From an uncultured Saprospiraceae bacterium (GTDB taxonomy: Bacteria > Bacteroidota > Bacteroidia > Chitinophagales > Saprospiraceae): DNA of 64,000 nt. Each line of letters begins with the position of its first letter. Positions within the stretch are counted from its first letter, which is position 1. This document shows, piece by piece, positions 61,731-64,000 of the stretch. The notes below the pieces were generated by a model. It worked only from the letters and a program-made list of their open reading frames with translations, made no database searches and was not told where the DNA came from. The stretch covers positions 37,322 to 101,321 of the forward strand of contig CALSOU010000007.1 of the NCBI GenBank assembly GCA_943788055.1, in the 5' to 3' direction. Made by a program: the position numbers and the translations under genes.

Positions 61731-61921
61731 TTATTTGGTTCCAAATTTCTCTGCTCTGTAGGCTGCGTCATTAATCATATTTCGACGGACTACAGATTTC
61801 TTAGTAAAAAAATTTTCTTTGTCTCAATTGATCACCCAATTTCACATTTCTATGCTTTCTTTTTGTATCTTTTAAGGGCTCTGTCAATTGATTCTTCATC
61901 TTTTACTTCAATAATAATCAT
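61731..61921 (-). CDS. rpsU: 30S ribosomal protein S21, two homopolymer frameshifts
   Basis: Absent from the ORF track because its frame is broken, this is unmistakably bS21: MIIIEVKDEESIDRALKRYK, then QLRQRKFFTKKSVVRRN and NDAAYRAEKFGTK. The span is 191 bases, exactly 62 codons plus a stop plus two. One extra A at about 61856-61858 and one extra A/T in the seven-base run at 61806-61812 account for both shifts. bS21 is needed for translation in this phylum, so the frameshifts are best explained as sequencing errors. It heads a two-gene transcript. Confidence 0.9.
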
Positions 61922-62209
61922 ATACGTATATTTTTTTATTTAATTTATAATTACATTAGACCACAAAGAACTAGCCTCGAAACCTGCAATGAAGCTTCGC
62001 AAACTAACCCTTACTGATACAAGATAACACTTTTTATTCGAATAATCAATTTAAAACCACTAGTATTCAGCAAATTGTAGTCAAGCCTCACCCGAAAGCA
62101 ACAAAAAATGGAAATCGTCATATTTTGCGACAATCTCTATTTGTAAAATATAATTTGGTAATTAACCTAATACTCGTTATGGCACCTTTGTCATTTGCTA
62201 GGTGTTTAA

Positions 62210-62668
62210 TCACATCAAGAAGGCCTGCACGCGAACTTCAAACTTTCCGCTAATGGAGACACCATTGTACTATCAAACACAAATTTCGAGATAATTGATC
62301 AATTAACATACCCAGGGCAGCTGACTGACATTTCCTATGGACGTTATCCGAACGGAACGGGCGACTTTACGGAGATGCTGGCAACTTTCAACCGTGAAAA
62401 TCTACTGACAACGGCTATTCAAGAAAATCAAAACACATTTAAACTTTCAGCAGCTCCAAATCCAACAAATGGCTATGTCTATATTTCTACTGATCGAATT
62501 ATTAGGCTGAGTGCCATTTATAATCCTAATGGACAACTTCTGCAGTCTGGCACACACAATTTGAATAAAATAAGCTTGGATCTGAGTACGTTGGTAAAGG
62601 GTATGTATATGCTGCGTTGCACCGATGCACATGGCATACAAGAATTTGTTAAAATCGCTGTGCAGTAA
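62210..62668 (+). pseudogene. C-terminal fragment with lamin-tail domain and T9SS sorting tail
   Basis: One open frame without start reads EGLHANFKLSANGDTIVLSN, DISYGRYPNGTGDFTEM and ATFNRENLLTT, the end of a lamin-tail domain. It is followed by a T9SS type A tail (SAAPNPTNGYVYISTDRI ... LVKGMYMLRC). This pairing is common at the end of CotH-kinase-like or nuclease-type secreted Bacteroidota proteins. The rest of the gene is missing, so the piece is a deletion relic; the track ORF at 62375 covers only part of it. Confidence 0.7.
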
Positions 62669-62707
62669 CTTGAGTAGAGAGTTTAATAATCAATTCAAAC
62701 GAAAGTC

Positions 62708-63287
62708 TTAATGCGTAGACTTTGAATCTGAATTTCGCTCTTTTTCTGCTGCCTCGATTTTGGAAGCAACGTTTGCGGTTTTTAGAAGATTTAACTCATG
62801 TCTAAGCTCAACGATTTTAGGCCTCCCATTTTTTGTTGGTATTATCTGATGCTTTCAAATCAGACTTTGTGGTCTCTAGGTCTTTCTTCGCTATTTCTGC
62901 AATATCGTGAGATTTCTGGACTATCTTCTTCATCTCTTTTACTTTCGCTTTGAGATTTTCTAGCTCTTCATCACCTCCCCCCTGTATTGGTCTGAATACT
63001 AGTACGCTCTTTACTCTCTTTTACAACTGCTTCCATTTCTCTTACCCGTCCATTGGCAATAGCTATATCGCCCTCGAGCATAGCAATTTGGTGCTGACTT
63101 TGCTGCAACTGCCCTTCAAGCTTGGATAATTTGTTACTTAGTGCAGGGCTCTCGTCTCGAAGTTCATTATACTTTGATTTCCAACGAGCCCAAATAATAT
63201 AGCCAATCAATAAACCTAAGAGTCCAGAAATTAGCCACCAAAGCCAGGGCCAAACCGTATAAAATCAAAACTTAAAACGTATATCAT
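62708..63287 (-). pseudogene. Membrane-anchored coiled-coil protein, three frameshifts
   Basis: The rebuilt product starts at ATG 63287, has a single tryptophan-rich membrane helix (VWPWLWWLISGLLGLLIGYI) and then a long coiled coil: LSNKLSKLEGQLQQSQHQIA, EELENLKAKVKEMKKIVQKS and ELRHELNLLKTANVASKIEA. It ends at 62708. The frame changes are at a TTTT run (63261), six Gs (62977-62982) and six As (62829-62834), all homopolymers. It lies 40 bases downstream of the OmpA-family gene and is probably its operon partner. Confidence 0.65.
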
Positions 63288-63327
63288 TGTATATCTTTTT
63301 TGTACTGTCAGCAAAAATCTTTTAGGA

Positions 63328-64000
63328 TCAATCAATGATCTCCAATTCCGTTCTGCGGTTCTTGAGCCTTGCCTTCTTCCGTTTCATTACGTTGCAATCG
63401 GGCTTCCCTCCCCTTCTGACAGTGTAACTAACTCTACTAGTCTCGTCGACGCCCTTCGAGACTAAATAGTCTCTTGATTACATCTGCCCGTGCGTTGCCC
63501 CAACGAAAGATTATCCTCTTCAGAACCGTCCGAATCCGAAAACCCAGTCAATTTTGCATGCTTCCCTGATTTAATAATTCGACGGATTAACTTGTCAAGG
63601 TACTCTTCCACTACTTCGTCATTCAGCTTATTTGTTGAGTTGGAAGGAAAACGAATAATTGTCCTATTTTCAATTGACTCATCAATCGAATTATTGACGA
63701 TAATATTTCTAAAACTGATGACCTCAGAAACAGTTTCGTTGTCTACTGTGTCCGTATCGAGAATACCCCTCAATTGGACTTTTTCCGAAGCTAAACCTAA
63801 ATTTTGTCGAATCTCCTCTGCTCTTGCCATTCCTAGATTCTCTAGCGTACCATTATATTCATCATCTTCCGTGTATTTGCCTGTAATTTGCAAGATTTCA
63901 TCTTCTTTCAAACTTTCGATCAGTTCTTCTTTGTATTCAAGCCATTCTTCCGTCAATTGGATTTGTTTTTGACGTATCCAGACGTATTGGTATCCTAAGC
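63328..64000 (-). pseudogene. OmpA-family peptidoglycan-binding protein, frameshifted, truncated by window edge
   Basis: The minus-strand frame is open from the window end and reads LKEDEILQITGKYTEDDEYN, SIENRTIIRFPSNSTNKLND and AKLTGFSDSDGSEEDNLSLG, the C-terminal OmpA domain. Beyond LSLGQR it needs several one-base corrections to give ADVIKRLLVSKGVDETRVSY, EGSPIATNETEEGKAQ and NRRTELEIID, ending at 63328. The tandem first half (residues before 80) looks like a second, diverged OmpA-like unit. Four or so indels within 150 bases is a higher density than elsewhere in the window. Confidence 0.75.

Noticed and set aside
1-64000. CRISPR arrays, prophage, transposases, integrases
   Set aside because: No regularly spaced repeats, phage structural genes or transposase motifs were found; the tRNA genes at 26.2 and 43.6 kb show no adjacent integrase or duplicated tRNA end.

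Overview
The window looks like chromosomal DNA of a marine-type member of the Bacteroidota, probably Cytophagia- or Saprospiria-like. The evidence is low-GC DNA, several Por/type IX secretion (T9SS) sorting tails, carboxypeptidase-regulatory TonB-dependent barrels, MbnP/MauG pairs, an FG-GAP/ASPIC lipoprotein and promoters with the Bacteroidota -7 element TAnnTTTG. I see no prophage, integron, CRISPR array or intact insertion sequence.

Layout. 1-7.6 kb: selO (frameshifted, running off the edge), a T9SS beta-helix protein, an STM3941/LOG-family pair, an NtrC-like regulator without a DNA-binding tail, and a decayed MarR area. 7.6-16.4 kb: TonB receptor, methyltransferase, fhs, map, a PLP sulfur-amino-acid lyase divergent from an Lrp regulator, and a CWC-DUF5522 fusion. 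16.4-20.7 kb: a GMC oxidoreductase with its small subunit, then a ruined surface-protein gene. 20.7-31.6 kb: a first MbnP/MbnH cassette, a DnaQ-like exonuclease, apbE-panD, tRNA-Val, a DUF808 protein, an outer-membrane barrel, a Sua5-like protein and msrA. 31.6-34.7 kb: a deletion scar joining asnB to a molybdopterin dehydrogenase gene, an AsnC regulator, an RluE-like synthase and a dead SDR gene. 34.8-42.7 kb: an FG-GAP/ASPIC lipoprotein, a second MbnP/MbnH cassette, then mobA-moeA. 43.5-46.7 kb: tRNA-Pro and tRNA-Ser, cytochrome c plus sulfite oxidase, and a Crp/Fnr regulator. 47-54.3 kb: DUF1456, DUF502, a rhodanese/DUF983 operon, a sterol-desaturase-like protein divergent from an unknown membrane protein, and an OYE-type flavin enzyme. 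54.5-64 kb: CocE hydrolase, NlpC/P60, lipocalin, a PQQ-sugar-dehydrogenase/PKD/T9SS protein, rpsU with a small partner gene, a lamin-tail/T9SS remnant, a coiled-coil protein and an OmpA-family gene running off the end.

The most interesting signal is a small sulfur/redox regulon. Copies of a palindrome close to TGTAACnnnnGTTACA lie upstream of the Crp/Fnr gene, the rhodanese operon, the divergent desaturase/membrane-protein pair and (less well placed) the sulfite oxidase. In four promoter directions the palindrome centre is exactly 29.5 bp from the start of a full or near TAnnTTTG -7 element, as expected for class II activation at about -41.5. MobA-MoeA, just upstream, would supply the molybdenum cofactor for the sulfite oxidase.

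A second theme is gene damage of two kinds. Many frameshifts are single-base changes in homopolymers, including two in rpsU, which makes sequencing or assembly error likely for that class. Others (asnB, the IorB-like dehydrogenase, the SDR and an amidohydrolase) carry in-frame stop codons or a deletion joint and look like true pseudogenes. All family calls come from reading motifs by eye; no database search was run.
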